Source: an uncultured Mycobacteriaceae bacterium (GTDB lineage: Bacteria; Actinomycetota; Actinomycetes; Mycobacteriales; Mycobacteriaceae). From it: a stretch of 64,000 bases of DNA. The position numbers and the translations under genes are program-made. Under the pieces are notes generated by a model. The model was not told where the DNA came from. It saw only the letters and a list, made by a program, of their open reading frames with translations, and made no database searches. Shown piece after piece: positions 40,145 through 48,800 of the stretch (positions within the stretch are counted from its first letter, which is position 1; the number at the start of each line of letters is the position of its first letter). The DNA is taken from the NCBI GenBank assembly GCA_902826815.1, contig CADEGF010000030.1:1-64000 (forward strand). Direction: 5' to 3'.

Positions 40145-40186
40145 GAGCGCTCTGCCCTAAACCCGCGTGACCGGCATGGCCGCCGC

Positions 40187-40468
40187 GTGGAACAATCGCA
40201 GGCCGTGAAGACCTTCGATGCGCTGTTCGCCGAGCTCAGCGACAAAGCGCGCACCCGGCCGGACGGCAGCGGCACGGTCGCCGCGCTGGACGGCGGCGTG
40301 CACGGGCTCGGCAAGAAGATCCTCGAGGAGGCCGGCGAGGTGTGGCTGGCCGCCGAGCACGAGGGCGACGACGCGCTGGCGGGGGAGATCAGCCAGTTGC
40401 TGTACTGGACGCAGGTGCTGATGATCTCGCGTGGTCTGACCCTCGACGACGTCTACCGGAAGCTGTGA
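40187..40468 (+). CDS. hisE: Phosphoribosyl-ATP diphosphatase HisE
   Basis: Second enzyme of histidine synthesis, hydrolysing PR-ATP to PR-AMP. The product is 93 residues, the same length as the M. tuberculosis protein. The PRA-PH helical signature is clear: [20 protein letters not shown], then [20 protein letters not shown] (EExxE metal ligands) and [20 protein letters not shown] with ExxD-type metal residues. The GTG at 40187 fits homologues. Followed 5 bases later by hisG; the pair makes a small his operon separate from the main one. Confidence 0.96.
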   Translation: MEQSQAVKTFDALFAELSDKARTRPDGSGTVAALDGGVHGLGKKILEEAGEVWLAAEHEGDDALAGEISQLLYWTQVLMISRGLTLDDVYRKL

Positions 40469-40473
40469 ACGAC

Positions 40474-41325
40474 ATGCTGCGCGTCGCGGTACCCAACAAG
40501 GGCACGTTGAGCGAGCCCGCTGCCGAGATTCTTTCCGAGGCGGGCTACCGGCGCCGCACCGATCCGAAGGATCTGACCGTCATCGACCCGGTCAACAATG
40601 TGGAGTTCTTCTTCCTGCGGCCCAAGGACATTGCGATCTACGTGGGGTCAGGTCAGCTCGACTTCGGCATCACCGGCCGCGATCTCGCCGCTGAGTCCGA
40701 CGCCCCGGTCCGCGAGCGGCTGGCGCTGGGCTTCGGCTTGTCAACCTTCCGCTACGCCGCTCCAGAGGGTCGAGACTGGACCGTTGGTGACCTCGCCGGT
40801 AAGCGGATCGCCACCGCATTCCCCAACCTCGTCCGAAAAGATCTGGCGGCTAACGGGGTTGAGGCCACCGTCATCCGACTCGACGGCGCGGTCGAGATCT
40901 CCGTCGCGCTCGGCGTGGCCGACGCCATCGCCGATGTGGTCGGCTCTGGCCGCACGCTGGGACTGCACGATCTGGTCGCCTTCGGGGAGCCGCTGTGTGA
41001 TTCGGAGGCGGTGCTGATCGAACACACCGATCCCGGCAACCACAACGCCTCCGCCCGTGACCAACTGGCCGGGCGCGTGCAGGGTGTCGTGTTCGGCCAG
41101 CAGTACCTCATGCTCGACTACGACTGCCCGCGCACCGTGCTCGATGCGGCCACCGCCGTCACCCCCGGATTGGAGTCACCGACCATCGCGCCGCTTGCCG
41201 ATCCGGCGTGGGTGGCGGTGCGCGCGCTGGTTCCGCGACGCGACGTCAACGCGATCATGGATCAGCTGGCGGGCATCGGCGCCAAGGCAATACTGGCGTC
41301 CGACATCAGGTTCTGCCGCTTCTGA
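40474..41325 (+). CDS. hisG: ATP phosphoribosyltransferase HisG (long form)
   Basis: First and feedback-regulated enzyme of histidine synthesis, condensing ATP with PRPP. The product is 283 residues from ATG 40474 ([10 protein letters not shown]); a GTG at 40465 overlapping the hisE stop is a possible alternative. Catalytic domains span about 1-205, with [17 protein letters not shown] and the PRPP loop region [20 protein letters not shown]. The C-terminal 75 residues are the ACT-like regulatory domain of the long form ([20 protein letters not shown] ... [14 protein letters not shown]), where histidine binds. Confidence 0.97.
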   Translation: MLRVAVPNKGTLSEPAAEILSEAGYRRRTDPKDLTVIDPVNNVEFFFLRPKDIAIYVGSGQLDFGITGRDLAAESDAPVRERLALGFGLSTFRYAAPEGRDWTVGDLAGKRIATAFPNLVRKDLAANGVEATVIRLDGAVEISVALGVADAIADVVGSGRTLGLHDLVAFGEPLCDSEAVLIEHTDPGNHNASARDQLAGRVQGVVFGQQYLMLDYDCPRTVLDAATAVTPGLESPTIAPLADPAWVAVRALVPRRDVNAIMDQLAGIGAKAILASDIRFCRF

Positions 41326-41394
41326 CTAAGGCCGGTTCCGCCGGTGTTCGCGTGTTAGCGTCCGGGTGACATTTTCACCCGGCCGGAGGTTCGC

Positions 41395-41895
41395 ATGACG
41401 TATTTCCTGGTTCTGCTGTTCGCCCTGCTGATCGGTGTGGTCGCCGGTCTGCGCGCGCTGACCGCACCCGCGGTGGTGGCATGGGCGGGGGCGCTCGGCT
41501 GGATCGACCTCGACGGCACCTGGGCCCAGTGGGTCGCGCACCCGATCACGGTGACCGTGCTGACCATTCTGGCGCTGGTTGAGCTGGTCACCGACCAATT
41601 GCCGAGCGCTCCGACCAGGCGGGTCCCTCCGCAGTTCGGCGCACGGCTGTTCACCGGCGCGTTCTCCGGCGCAGTCCTTGCATCGGGTGCGGTATTGAAC
41701 CCGACTGCGTGGGTGGTGGTTGGAGCCGTCGGGGCGGCGTTGATCGGCGCCGTGATCGGAACTCTCGGCGGTGCCGAGACGCGGCAAAAGCTTGTTGCGG
41801 ACAACGGGGGACACGATCTGCCCGTCGCGCTCGTCGAGGACGCCATCGCAATCGTGGGCGGATTCGCGGTGGTGGCCTTGGCGTCGGTCATCTGA
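41395..41895 (+). CDS. DUF4126 family membrane protein (Rv2120c-like)
   Basis: Small integral membrane protein of 166 residues with four or five hydrophobic segments (about 1-38, 48-65, 80-105, 108-125, 145-166). Family hallmarks are AGLRALTAPAVVAWAGALGW near the N-terminus and DQLPSAPTRRVPPQFGARLF in the central loop, followed by small-residue-rich glycine helices (VGAVGAALIGAVIGTLGGAE). Function is unknown. ATG 41395 sits behind GGAGG. The next gene starts one base after its stop, so the two are co-expressed. Confidence 0.9.
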   Translation: MTYFLVLLFALLIGVVAGLRALTAPAVVAWAGALGWIDLDGTWAQWVAHPITVTVLTILALVELVTDQLPSAPTRRVPPQFGARLFTGAFSGAVLASGAVLNPTAWVVVGAVGAALIGAVIGTLGGAETRQKLVADNGGHDLPVALVEDAIAIVGGFAVVALASVI

Positions 41896-43281
41896 ATGGC
41901 AACTGCGCCACAGAGGTTCGATGCGATTATCATCGGCGCAGGGCAGGCGGGTCCGCCGCTGGCGGGAAGGCTGACCGCTGCGGGCCAGACGGTTGCGGTG
42001 ATCGAACGCAAGTTGGTCGGCGGCACTTGTGTGAACTACGGCTGCATCCCGACGAAGACACTGGTGGCAAGCGCTCACGCGGCACACACGGCGCGCCGGG
42101 GTGCCGAATACGGTATCGGCACAGGCGATGTCAGCGTGGATATGGCGAAGGTCAAGGCCCGCAAGGACAGGGTGATGACCGGCGACCGCGAGGGAGTCGA
42201 GTCGTGGCTGGATGGCATGGACAACTGCACGCTGATCCGTGGCCACGCGCGCTTCGATGACCCGCACACCATTCGCGTGGACGATCAGGTCCTGCAGGCC
42301 GACAAGTTCTTTCTCAACGTCGGTGGCCGCGCGGTGGTGCCGGATATGCCGGGGCTTTCCGACGTCGACTACCTGACGAACGTGGGGATCCTCGATCTGG
42401 ACACGCTGCCAGAACATCTCGTGATCATCGGCGGCAGTTACATAGCGCTCGAGTTCGCGCAGATGTACCGCCGCTTCGGCGCAGAGGTCACCGTCATCGA
42501 GAAGGGTCCTCGGCTGACCTCTCGTGAGGACGAAGACGTTTCTGCCGCCATCAAGGAGATTCTCGAGAACGAGGGTATCGCCATCGAACTCGATGCGACG
42601 GCCATCTCGTTCCGCAAGCGTGACAACGGTTTCGAGGTGACACCGCGCGAAGGCGCCGATCCCATCGAGGGCACCCATCTGTTGATGGCGATCGGGCGGC
42701 GGCCGAACACGGACGACCTCGGCCTGGAGAACGCGGGCGTGGAAACGGATTCGAGAGGCAACGTCGTCGTCGACGATCAGTGCCGGACCAACGTCGAACA
42801 CATCTGGGCGATGGGCGACTGCAACGGCCGCGGTGCGTTCACCCACACCTCGTACAACGACTTCGAGATCGTCGCGGCCAATCTGCTCGACGACGACCCA
42901 CGCAGGATCAGCGACCGCGTGCCGACCTACGCGCTGTACATCGACCCGCCGCTCGGCCGTGCCGGTCTTACCGCGGATCAGGTGCGCGAGTCAGGCCGAA
43001 AAGCGTTGGTGGGCAAGCGCCCGATGACCAGGGTCGGTCGCGCGGTCGAAAAGGGCGAGACACAGGGCTTCATGAAGGTCGTCGTCGACGCCGAGACCGA
43101 GGAGATTCTCGGCGCGGCGATCCTCGGGGTCGGGGGAGACGAGGTGGTGCAGGACATTCTCGACGTGATGACCGCCAAGTTGCCGTATACCGCGATCTCG
43201 CGCACGATGCACATCCACCCGACGGTCAGCGAGCTGGTGCCGACGATACTTCAGGAGATGAAGCCGCTCGGCCAAGGTTGA
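41896..43281 (+). CDS. FAD-dependent pyridine nucleotide-disulfide oxidoreductase (mercuric reductase-like)
   Basis: Class I flavoprotein disulfide reductase of 461 residues. FAD motif DAIIIGAGQAGPPLAGRL at the N-terminus; redox-active disulfide GGTCVNYGCIPTKTLV (CxxxxC); central NAD(P) motif LVIIGGSYIALEFAQMYRRF; second FAD motif EHIWAMGDCNGRGAFTHTSY; and the C-terminal interface with the catalytic His in MHIHPTVSELVPTI. It lacks the N-terminal heavy-metal domain and C-terminal vicinal cysteines of true MerA, so a mercury function is not supported. The natural disulfide substrate is unknown. Immediately downstream of the DUF4126 gene. Confidence 0.93.
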   Translation: MATAPQRFDAIIIGAGQAGPPLAGRLTAAGQTVAVIERKLVGGTCVNYGCIPTKTLVASAHAAHTARRGAEYGIGTGDVSVDMAKVKARKDRVMTGDREGVESWLDGMDNCTLIRGHARFDDPHTIRVDDQVLQADKFFLNVGGRAVVPDMPGLSDVDYLTNVGILDLDTLPEHLVIIGGSYIALEFAQMYRRFGAEVTVIEKGPRLTSREDEDVSAAIKEILENEGIAIELDATAISFRKRDNGFEVTPREGADPIEGTHLLMAIGRRPNTDDLGLENAGVETDSRGNVVVDDQCRTNVEHIWAMGDCNGRGAFTHTSYNDFEIVAANLLDDDPRRISDRVPTYALYIDPPLGRAGLTADQVRESGRKALVGKRPMTRVGRAVEKGETQGFMKVVVDAETEEILGAAILGVGGDEVVQDILDVMTAKLPYTAISRTMHIHPTVSELVPTILQEMKPLGQG

Positions 43282-43861
43282 GCTGCCGGGTCACCAGCGC
43301 GACCCGGCGCCCGAGATGGTGGCAGGTCCGGACATCGGACGGGTGTACCCCGTCGGGCGGCGCGTCGACGTCGGTCTGCGCGCCTGCACCAAGGAAGAAG
43401 CCCTGCCTGTTCAGGTTGTCCTCGCTGCATGTCGAGCTGTTCCAGCCCGGCGCCAAACCGAGGCTGACCCAATGCATGTGGTGCTGAGCGGCGAACACCG
43501 CCAGCGAGGTCAGCGTGTGCAACTTGTCGCCGCTTCTCGCACCTGAGTTGGTGAAGCCCGCCGATACCTTGTCGCGCCAGGTGCCGTTCATGCATCGCCG
43601 CCCGGTCTGTTCGGCGAACGCCTGAAAGGCCGCGGAGACATTGCCCATGTACGTCGCGCTGCCGAACACGATCCCGTCGGCTCCGTCGAGCACGTCCCAT
43701 ACCTCGTCGGACATCGCGTCGACGGGGATGACGGTGACATGTGCTCCCGCGTCTCTGGCGCCTGCGGCGACGGCATCGGCGAGCACCGCGGTGTGGCCGA
43801 ATCCCGAATGGTAGGCGACGGCGATCATCGGGGCGGCGATGTGAGAACCATTGTGTGACAT
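43226..43861 (-). CDS. WrbA/flavodoxin-type NAD(P)H-dependent FMN oxidoreductase
   Basis: Flavodoxin-fold protein of 211 residues. The FMN phosphate loop is AVAYHSGFGHTAVLADAV (residues about 14-31), with later FMN contacts GIVFGSATYMGNVSAAFQAF and GFTNSGARSGDKLHTLTSLA, matching the NADPH-dependent FMN reductase/WrbA group. ATG 43861 overlaps the SRPBCC stop region. The last 19 residues (NLGRAASSPEVSSAPAR and neighbours) overlap the convergent reductase gene by 56 bases and look like a read-through tail, not conserved fold. Third gene of the ArsR-SRPBCC operon; it probably performs two-electron quinone reduction. Confidence 0.88.
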   Translation of the reverse strand: MSHNGSHIAAPMIAVAYHSGFGHTAVLADAVAAGARDAGAHVTVIPVDAMSDEVWDVLDGADGIVFGSATYMGNVSAAFQAFAEQTGRRCMNGTWRDKVSAGFTNSGARSGDKLHTLTSLAVFAAQHHMHWVSLGLAPGWNSSTCSEDNLNRQGFFLGAGAQTDVDAPPDGVHPSDVRTCHHLGRRVALVTRQLNLGRAASSPEVSSAPAR

Positions 43862-43862
43862 G

Positions 43863-44375
43863 TTATTCCGATTCCTTCTGTGCTCGGGTCTGTGCTCGAA
43901 CGATTTCTTGGCGCCGGGTGCTCCAGTCGGGCAGCTCGTCGCCGGTGAGGTATGCCTGCAGCCGGTCGAGGAACGCGTGGGTGCCTGCCCGGAAGCCCGA
44001 CGCGTTGCCGACGCCGAGCCCGCGATGGGTGAAGCGCAGCAGGGTGCCTTCGCCGTCGGGGTGCAGTTCGTAGCGCACCACACTGTTTTCGACGATGGCC
44101 TGCTTCCATTCGTGCTCGAGCACGCGCGGCGGATCCCACACCAGGATGCGTCCTGTCATCCGCTTCTTCTCGACGGGCAGCGGCGGGCCGGTCGCCACCA
44201 TGTCGATCAGGCCGCCCTCGCGCGCGTCGATGGTCGTCTCGCCGAACCACTGTGCGCGCTCGGCGGGATCGGCGATCGCCGACCACACCGCCTCGACGGG
44301 ATAAGGCAGCCGACGCTCGAACGTCAGCATCGCGCGATCGCCAGCCACGGTGAGCCGGCCGTCGTGCGCGGTCAC
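43863..44375 (-). CDS. SRPBCC/AHSA1-like domain protein
   Basis: A 170-residue START/Bet v1-like (SRPBCC) protein. The typical AHSA1 opening LTFERRLPYPVEAVWSAIAD is followed by PAERAQWFGE, then TGRILVWDPPRVLEHEWK and GTLLRFTHRGLGVGNASGF. Such proteins bind hydrophobic ligands. GTG 44375 overlaps the ArsR stop (GTGA). The pairing of ArsR-type regulator with an SRPBCC protein is recurrent in actinobacteria, where both often act on one ligand response. Confidence 0.9.
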   Translation of the reverse strand: MTAHDGRLTVAGDRAMLTFERRLPYPVEAVWSAIADPAERAQWFGETTIDAREGGLIDMVATGPPLPVEKKRMTGRILVWDPPRVLEHEWKQAIVENSVVRYELHPDGEGTLLRFTHRGLGVGNASGFRAGTHAFLDRLQAYLTGDELPDWSTRRQEIVRAQTRAQKESE

Positions 44376-44689
44376 TTCGCATCCCCGTGCGTCGACTCGA
44401 GATGGCGCTCCAGTGCGTCGAGATGACCGGCCCAGTAGCGGCGGTAGCGCTCGATCCACTCGTCGATCTGGACAAGGCCGTCGGCCCGCAGCGCATAGAT
44501 CCGGCGCTGGGCATCCGGCCGGACCTCGACGAGGCCGACCTCGCGAAGCACCCGCAGGTGGCGAGACACCGTCGGCTGGGTCAGTCCTGGCAGCGTGGCG
44601 ACCAGTTCGCCCGCCGTTCGCTCACCATCGGTGAGCGCGTCGAGCAGAGCCCTCCTGCTGGGTTCGGCGACCGCCTCGAACACATCCAT
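44372..44689 (-). CDS. ArsR-family winged-helix transcriptional repressor
   Basis: A 105-residue ArsR/SmtB-type regulator. The winged helix is complete: EAVAEPSRRALLDALTDGER, TAGELVATLPGLTQPTVSRH (recognition helix) and LRVLREVGLVEVRPDAQRRI. It has no CVC-type metal-binding pair, so it is unlikely to sense arsenic or other metals and more likely responds to an organic ligand held with the SRPBCC protein. ATG 44689 is 20 bases downstream of two TATA-type palindromes that look like its own operator. First gene of an ArsR-SRPBCC-flavodoxin operon. Confidence 0.93.
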   Translation of the reverse strand: MDVFEAVAEPSRRALLDALTDGERTAGELVATLPGLTQPTVSRHLRVLREVGLVEVRPDAQRRIYALRADGLVQIDEWIERYRRYWAGHLDALERHLESTHGDAK

Positions 44690-44709
44690 GACACGAGTAT
44701 TGCACTCTG

Positions 44710-44735
44710 TCTATATAGACGCAAGCCTATATAGA
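44710..44735. promoter_or_regulatory. Tandem palindromic operator of the ArsR gene
   Basis: Two near-identical palindromes, TCTATATAGA (44710-44719) and CCTATATAGA (44726-44735), have centres 16 bases apart. They are the most AT-rich spot in this region and lie 21-46 bases upstream of the arsR ATG, overlapping a plausible -10. The second contains the stop codon of the upstream thioesterase gene. Autorepression is inferred. Confidence 0.6.
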
Positions 44736-45539
44736 ATTCTGGCGGCGCTGAACCAGCAGTGTCTGGGCGCACGTTCCGATGAAGACCTGCCGGTCGAAGA
44801 TCTCGGCGGTGGTGACGCCGATGCCGTCGGGCCCGATCGAACCCCTTGCGCGCAGCGCGAAGTCGTTGCCGACAGGGACTCGGTGCAGGTGCATCGCGGT
44901 GTCGGTGTTCATGAACACGAACGCGGCAGGGTCGATCGCCGCGCCTGCGCCGTTGGCGCAGTCGACCACAAGGGCCAGGCGTTGGGTCTGCGTCATCTCC
45001 TCGTCGTCCACCAGGTGTGCCAACGGGCTCATCCACGCGACCGGCGACCCGTTGTCGAGTTCGAGTTGCCTGCGCCAGCTGATCGCCTCGAGATACCCCG
45101 TTGCGCCTTCCCAGCTGTGCGGCTCCGGGTCGGCTTCGCCTTCGACGAGCGGCGGAAACCGGTCGGTCGCGACATCGGCGGTATCGCTTGTCGCAAGCAG
45201 CCATGCCGATGCACGGGCGACCGCGCGGTCGGCACCGCCCGGCCGTGCGGCCACCATCTCGGCCGCCAGCAGGGCGATACGGCTGCCCGGCCGTTCCACC
45301 CAGGCCCGAACACGCACTGGCGCAACAGGAATCGCACCGAGGATGTCCATCGACACCCGGCCGATGCGCATTGCGGATTCGGTGGTGTTCCCGCTGAGTT
45401 CCTCGATCAGTTTCGTCATCAGCGCCAGGGGCGGCGAACCGTGCTGGATCTGGCGATCCCAGTTGCTCCTGGTGAAGTCCGTGGACTCGAAGCACTGGAA
45501 TTCCCCGTCGGTTCCGGCCCGACGGTAATGACAGCTCAC
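44727..45539 (-). CDS. Acyl-CoA thioesterase family protein (TesB-like double hotdog)
   Basis: A 270-residue protein with the double-hotdog thioesterase layout. An N-terminal hotdog (DRQIQHGSPPLALMTKLIEE, with ...GRVSMDILGAIPVAPVRVRA) is followed by a second (FVFMNTDTAMHLHRVPVGND, then FALRARGSIGPDGIGVTTAE and IFDRQVFIGTCAQTLLVQRR). The C-terminal pattern is characteristic of mycobacterial thioesterase-like proteins acting on acyl-CoA. GTG 45539 overlaps the stop of the RecB-like gene (GTGA). The chain length of the substrate is unknown. Confidence 0.88.
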   Translation of the reverse strand: MSCHYRRAGTDGEFQCFESTDFTRSNWDRQIQHGSPPLALMTKLIEELSGNTTESAMRIGRVSMDILGAIPVAPVRVRAWVERPGSRIALLAAEMVAARPGGADRAVARASAWLLATSDTADVATDRFPPLVEGEADPEPHSWEGATGYLEAISWRRQLELDNGSPVAWMSPLAHLVDDEEMTQTQRLALVVDCANGAGAAIDPAAFVFMNTDTAMHLHRVPVGNDFALRARGSIGPDGIGVTTAEIFDRQVFIGTCAQTLLVQRRQNSI

Positions 45540-46435
45540 GCAGCAGGCTCCGCCGAGTACAGCACCGCATCCTCGCCGGGGCCGTCGCCCTCGGCGGGCT
45601 GTTCGGGCCAACCCGGGTACGGCGGCGGCGTCCCGCCGAACACCGGGCAGTGCGCATGGTGTGCACACCAGTCGCACATCCGCGACGGGTGAGGGCGGAA
45701 ATCGCCTGTGGCCCCGGCGGATTGGATGGCCCGCCAAATGGCGATCAACGTCTTCTCGAAACGCTCGAGCTCTTCGAGGTCGGGGGAGTAGTCGAGCACC
45801 TGACCATCGGCCAGATAAATCAGCCGAAGCCGGGCGGGTAGCACACCGCGGGACCGCAGCAGCGCAACGGCGTAGAACTTCATCTGGAACATCGCCTTGA
45901 ACTCGGCAAGCGCCCGCGCCTCCTGCGGCGCCTTACCTGTCTTGTAGTCGACGACCCTGACCTCGCCGGTGGGTGCGACGTCGATGCGGTCGACGAACCC
46001 GCGTAACAGGGTGCCGTCGGCGAGTTCGACCTCGACCCGCTGCTCGCAGCTCTCCGGGTCGAAGCGGGTCGGATCCTCGAGCCGGTAGTAACCGGACAGC
46101 AGTGCCCTTGCCTCATCGAGCAGCTTTGCCCTGGAGTCGGGATCGAAATCGCCGACGAGGTCGGGTTCATCGGCGACGATGCGCTCCAAGGCGGGGTCGA
46201 CCAACGACATCGCGGTCTCCGGGATGCGTTCCGGCGCGGGCAGTGCGTAGAGCTGTTCCAGCGCAGCGTGCACCACCGATCCGCGTAGCTGTGCCGTCGA
46301 AGGCGGCTCAGGCAACCGGTCGATGGCCCGGAACCTGTAGAGCAACGGGCACTGCTTGAAGTCGCTGGCCCGCGACGGCGACAGCGCGGGCCTCCGCTTC
46401 TCGATGGGCCGCGTCGGGACCTCGTGCTGGTCCAT
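45536..46435 (-). CDS. RecB-family PD-(D/E)XK exonuclease (Rv2119-like)
   Basis: Single-domain nuclease of 299 residues of the RecB/Cas4-type fold. Signatures: ALSPSRASDFKQCPLLYRFR (the N-terminal SxxxxxxCPxxYxxR motif), GSVVHAALEQLY (His of the GxxxH element), the catalytic core DRIDVAPTGEVRVVDYKTGK (D-x-D ... VDYKTGK) and C-terminal MCDWCAHHAHCPVF. The early Cys and the last three Cys (CPLLY, CDWC, CPVF) are the arrangement of a 4Fe-4S cluster in AddB/Cas4-like nucleases. No CRISPR genes are nearby. ATG 46435 chosen; coupled to the thioesterase. Confidence 0.93.
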   Translation of the reverse strand: MDQHEVPTRPIEKRRPALSPSRASDFKQCPLLYRFRAIDRLPEPPSTAQLRGSVVHAALEQLYALPAPERIPETAMSLVDPALERIVADEPDLVGDFDPDSRAKLLDEARALLSGYYRLEDPTRFDPESCEQRVEVELADGTLLRGFVDRIDVAPTGEVRVVDYKTGKAPQEARALAEFKAMFQMKFYAVALLRSRGVLPARLRLIYLADGQVLDYSPDLEELERFEKTLIAIWRAIQSAGATGDFRPHPSRMCDWCAHHAHCPVFGGTPPPYPGWPEQPAEGDGPGEDAVLYSAEPAA

Positions 46436-46504
46436 GACTGGCAGCTTATGACCGCCGGCTGACAACCCCGAGCACGTAGGTCGGCGCGTCTGCTGGCAGG
46501 CTGA

Positions 46505-47642
<1,138 letters not shown>

Positions 47643-47646
<4 letters not shown>

Positions 47647-48164
47647 GGAGGAGGCGATGTCGCGGTCGCCCCGTCGCCGAAGTCGAGCAGCAGGTTGGCG
47701 GTCTTACGGGTCAGCTCCCACCCGTCGCGCACGGGTGCGAACTCCATCGGAAAGCTGAACTTTCCCGGCGGTTTGTTCGCGGTCGTGACGTTGACGGTGG
47801 CCACCACGTTTCCGGTTTCGGTTTCCGACCACTTTTCCTCGACGGCCTCGAACGTCAGCGGCAATGCGCCATTGTCGGCGAGCGCCTTGCCGAACTTGTC
47901 CAGCGCCGCGGCGTCATCGGCGGTCGCCATCTCGACGAGGCCGACCTTGTCGGCGCCGGGCACGGCGGGATCGGACAGCCGGTTGAGGACGTCTATCAAT
48001 GCTTCTGGCGGGGGGAGCGGCGACGCGGAGGGCGCGGCGGACGCAACGATGCTCGTCGTCTCAGTCTCGGGCGTGGCAGGCGGTGGCGGGCTGTCACACC
48101 CGCAAAGCCCGAACGCCGCCACCAGTGCGGTGACGGCGCTCAGGTATGCAGTACGGCGGTGGAT
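47643..48164 (-). CDS. lppK: LppK-like lipoprotein of the Mtb12 family, apparent non-ATG start
   Basis: Secreted lipoprotein of about 173 residues corresponding to M. tuberculosis LppK. The signal peptide reads through HRRTAYLSAVTALVAAFGLC with lipobox LCGC (Cys23), followed by a Pro/Ser/Thr linker and an Mtb12-type domain (PEALIDVLNRLSDPAVPGAD; GKFSFPMEFAPVRDGWELTR). No ATG, GTG or TTG provides a full signal peptide: the reading frame begins right after an in-frame TAG, and the codon aligning with LppK's Met is ATC at 48162-48164. CTG at 48143 would give a charge-less signal; GTG at 48122 leaves only eight residues before the lipid cysteine. Start at ATC is inferred. Coupled to the DUF503 gene. 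Confidence 0.75.
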
Positions 48165-48653
48165 CTAGCCCACCAGCTCGCCGAGGGCGAACAGCGACTG
48201 GCTCGACAGCTGCCAACCCGTCGGGCTTGGGCCCTGCACGAACGTCAGCGGCATCGAACGCACCTCACCGGTGCTCAGGGTCGCCGTCACATTTGCGGTG
48301 GCGGTGTTGCCGTTCAGATCGGGGTCGGCGATCGTCGCGGTCAGCGGCAGGTAGCCCTTTGCGACAGCGTCGTTGTACTTGAGCTCGACGCCCTTGCCGG
48401 TGAACCGGCCGAGACCCTGGATGTAGGCAGACTTACCAGCGAACGAGCCGCCGGAGCCGAGGGTGTTGACGGTCTGGGTGAGCGGACCGACCAGATCAGG
48501 CGCGGGCGCCGCGGGCAGCGGGATGTCCCATACCACCGGCTGCACTGCGGGCGCGGCGGTGATCGTGCCGGATGCAATCGATGTCACACCGGCCGCTGCG
48601 CCGCCGACCAGGGCGGCTGCTGCAAGGCCGGTAACGAGGGATTTCGGGGTCAC
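48165..48653 (-). CDS. Low-molecular-weight antigen Mtb12 (Cfp2)-like secreted protein
   Basis: A 162-residue exported protein resembling Mtb12/Cfp2. The signal peptide (TPKSLVTGLAAAALVGGAAA, then GVTSIASG) has no lipobox Cys, so it is probably secreted after Ala-type cleavage. The mature domain shares the Mtb12 pattern: QPVVWDIPLPAAPAPDLVGP, GYLPLTATIADPDLNGNTAT and FVQGPSPTGWQLSSQSLFAL. It has the same fold family as the adjacent LppK-like lipoprotein, hence a likely tandem duplication. GTG 48653 has GAAAGGA upstream. Divergent from mpa across 147 bases. Confidence 0.87.
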   Translation of the reverse strand: MTPKSLVTGLAAAALVGGAAAGVTSIASGTITAAPAVQPVVWDIPLPAAPAPDLVGPLTQTVNTLGSGGSFAGKSAYIQGLGRFTGKGVELKYNDAVAKGYLPLTATIADPDLNGNTATANVTATLSTGEVRSMPLTFVQGPSPTGWQLSSQSLFALGELVG

Positions 48654-48800
48654 GGCTGTCCTTTCGATGGGACCAAATCGATCTTCAGGTTAACAAGTGT
48701 TGCTGGTGTGTCGAATTCCTACATCGCACACAATGGCTGAATCGCCGGTAGCGTTGAAGTTGTTACTGCACCAACACCCGGTGCGGGGAGGGAGCGCAAC

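Noticed and set aside
41896..43281. Mercuric reductase (MerA) identity for the FAD reductase
   Set aside because: The N-terminal metal domain and C-terminal vicinal cysteines of MerA are missing and no mer genes are nearby; only the fold and redox disulfide are shared.
45536..46435. Cas4-type nuclease implying a CRISPR system
   Set aside because: The RecB-like nuclease has Cas4-like cysteines, but there are no cas genes or repeat-spacer arrays, and its position matches the stand-alone Rv2119.
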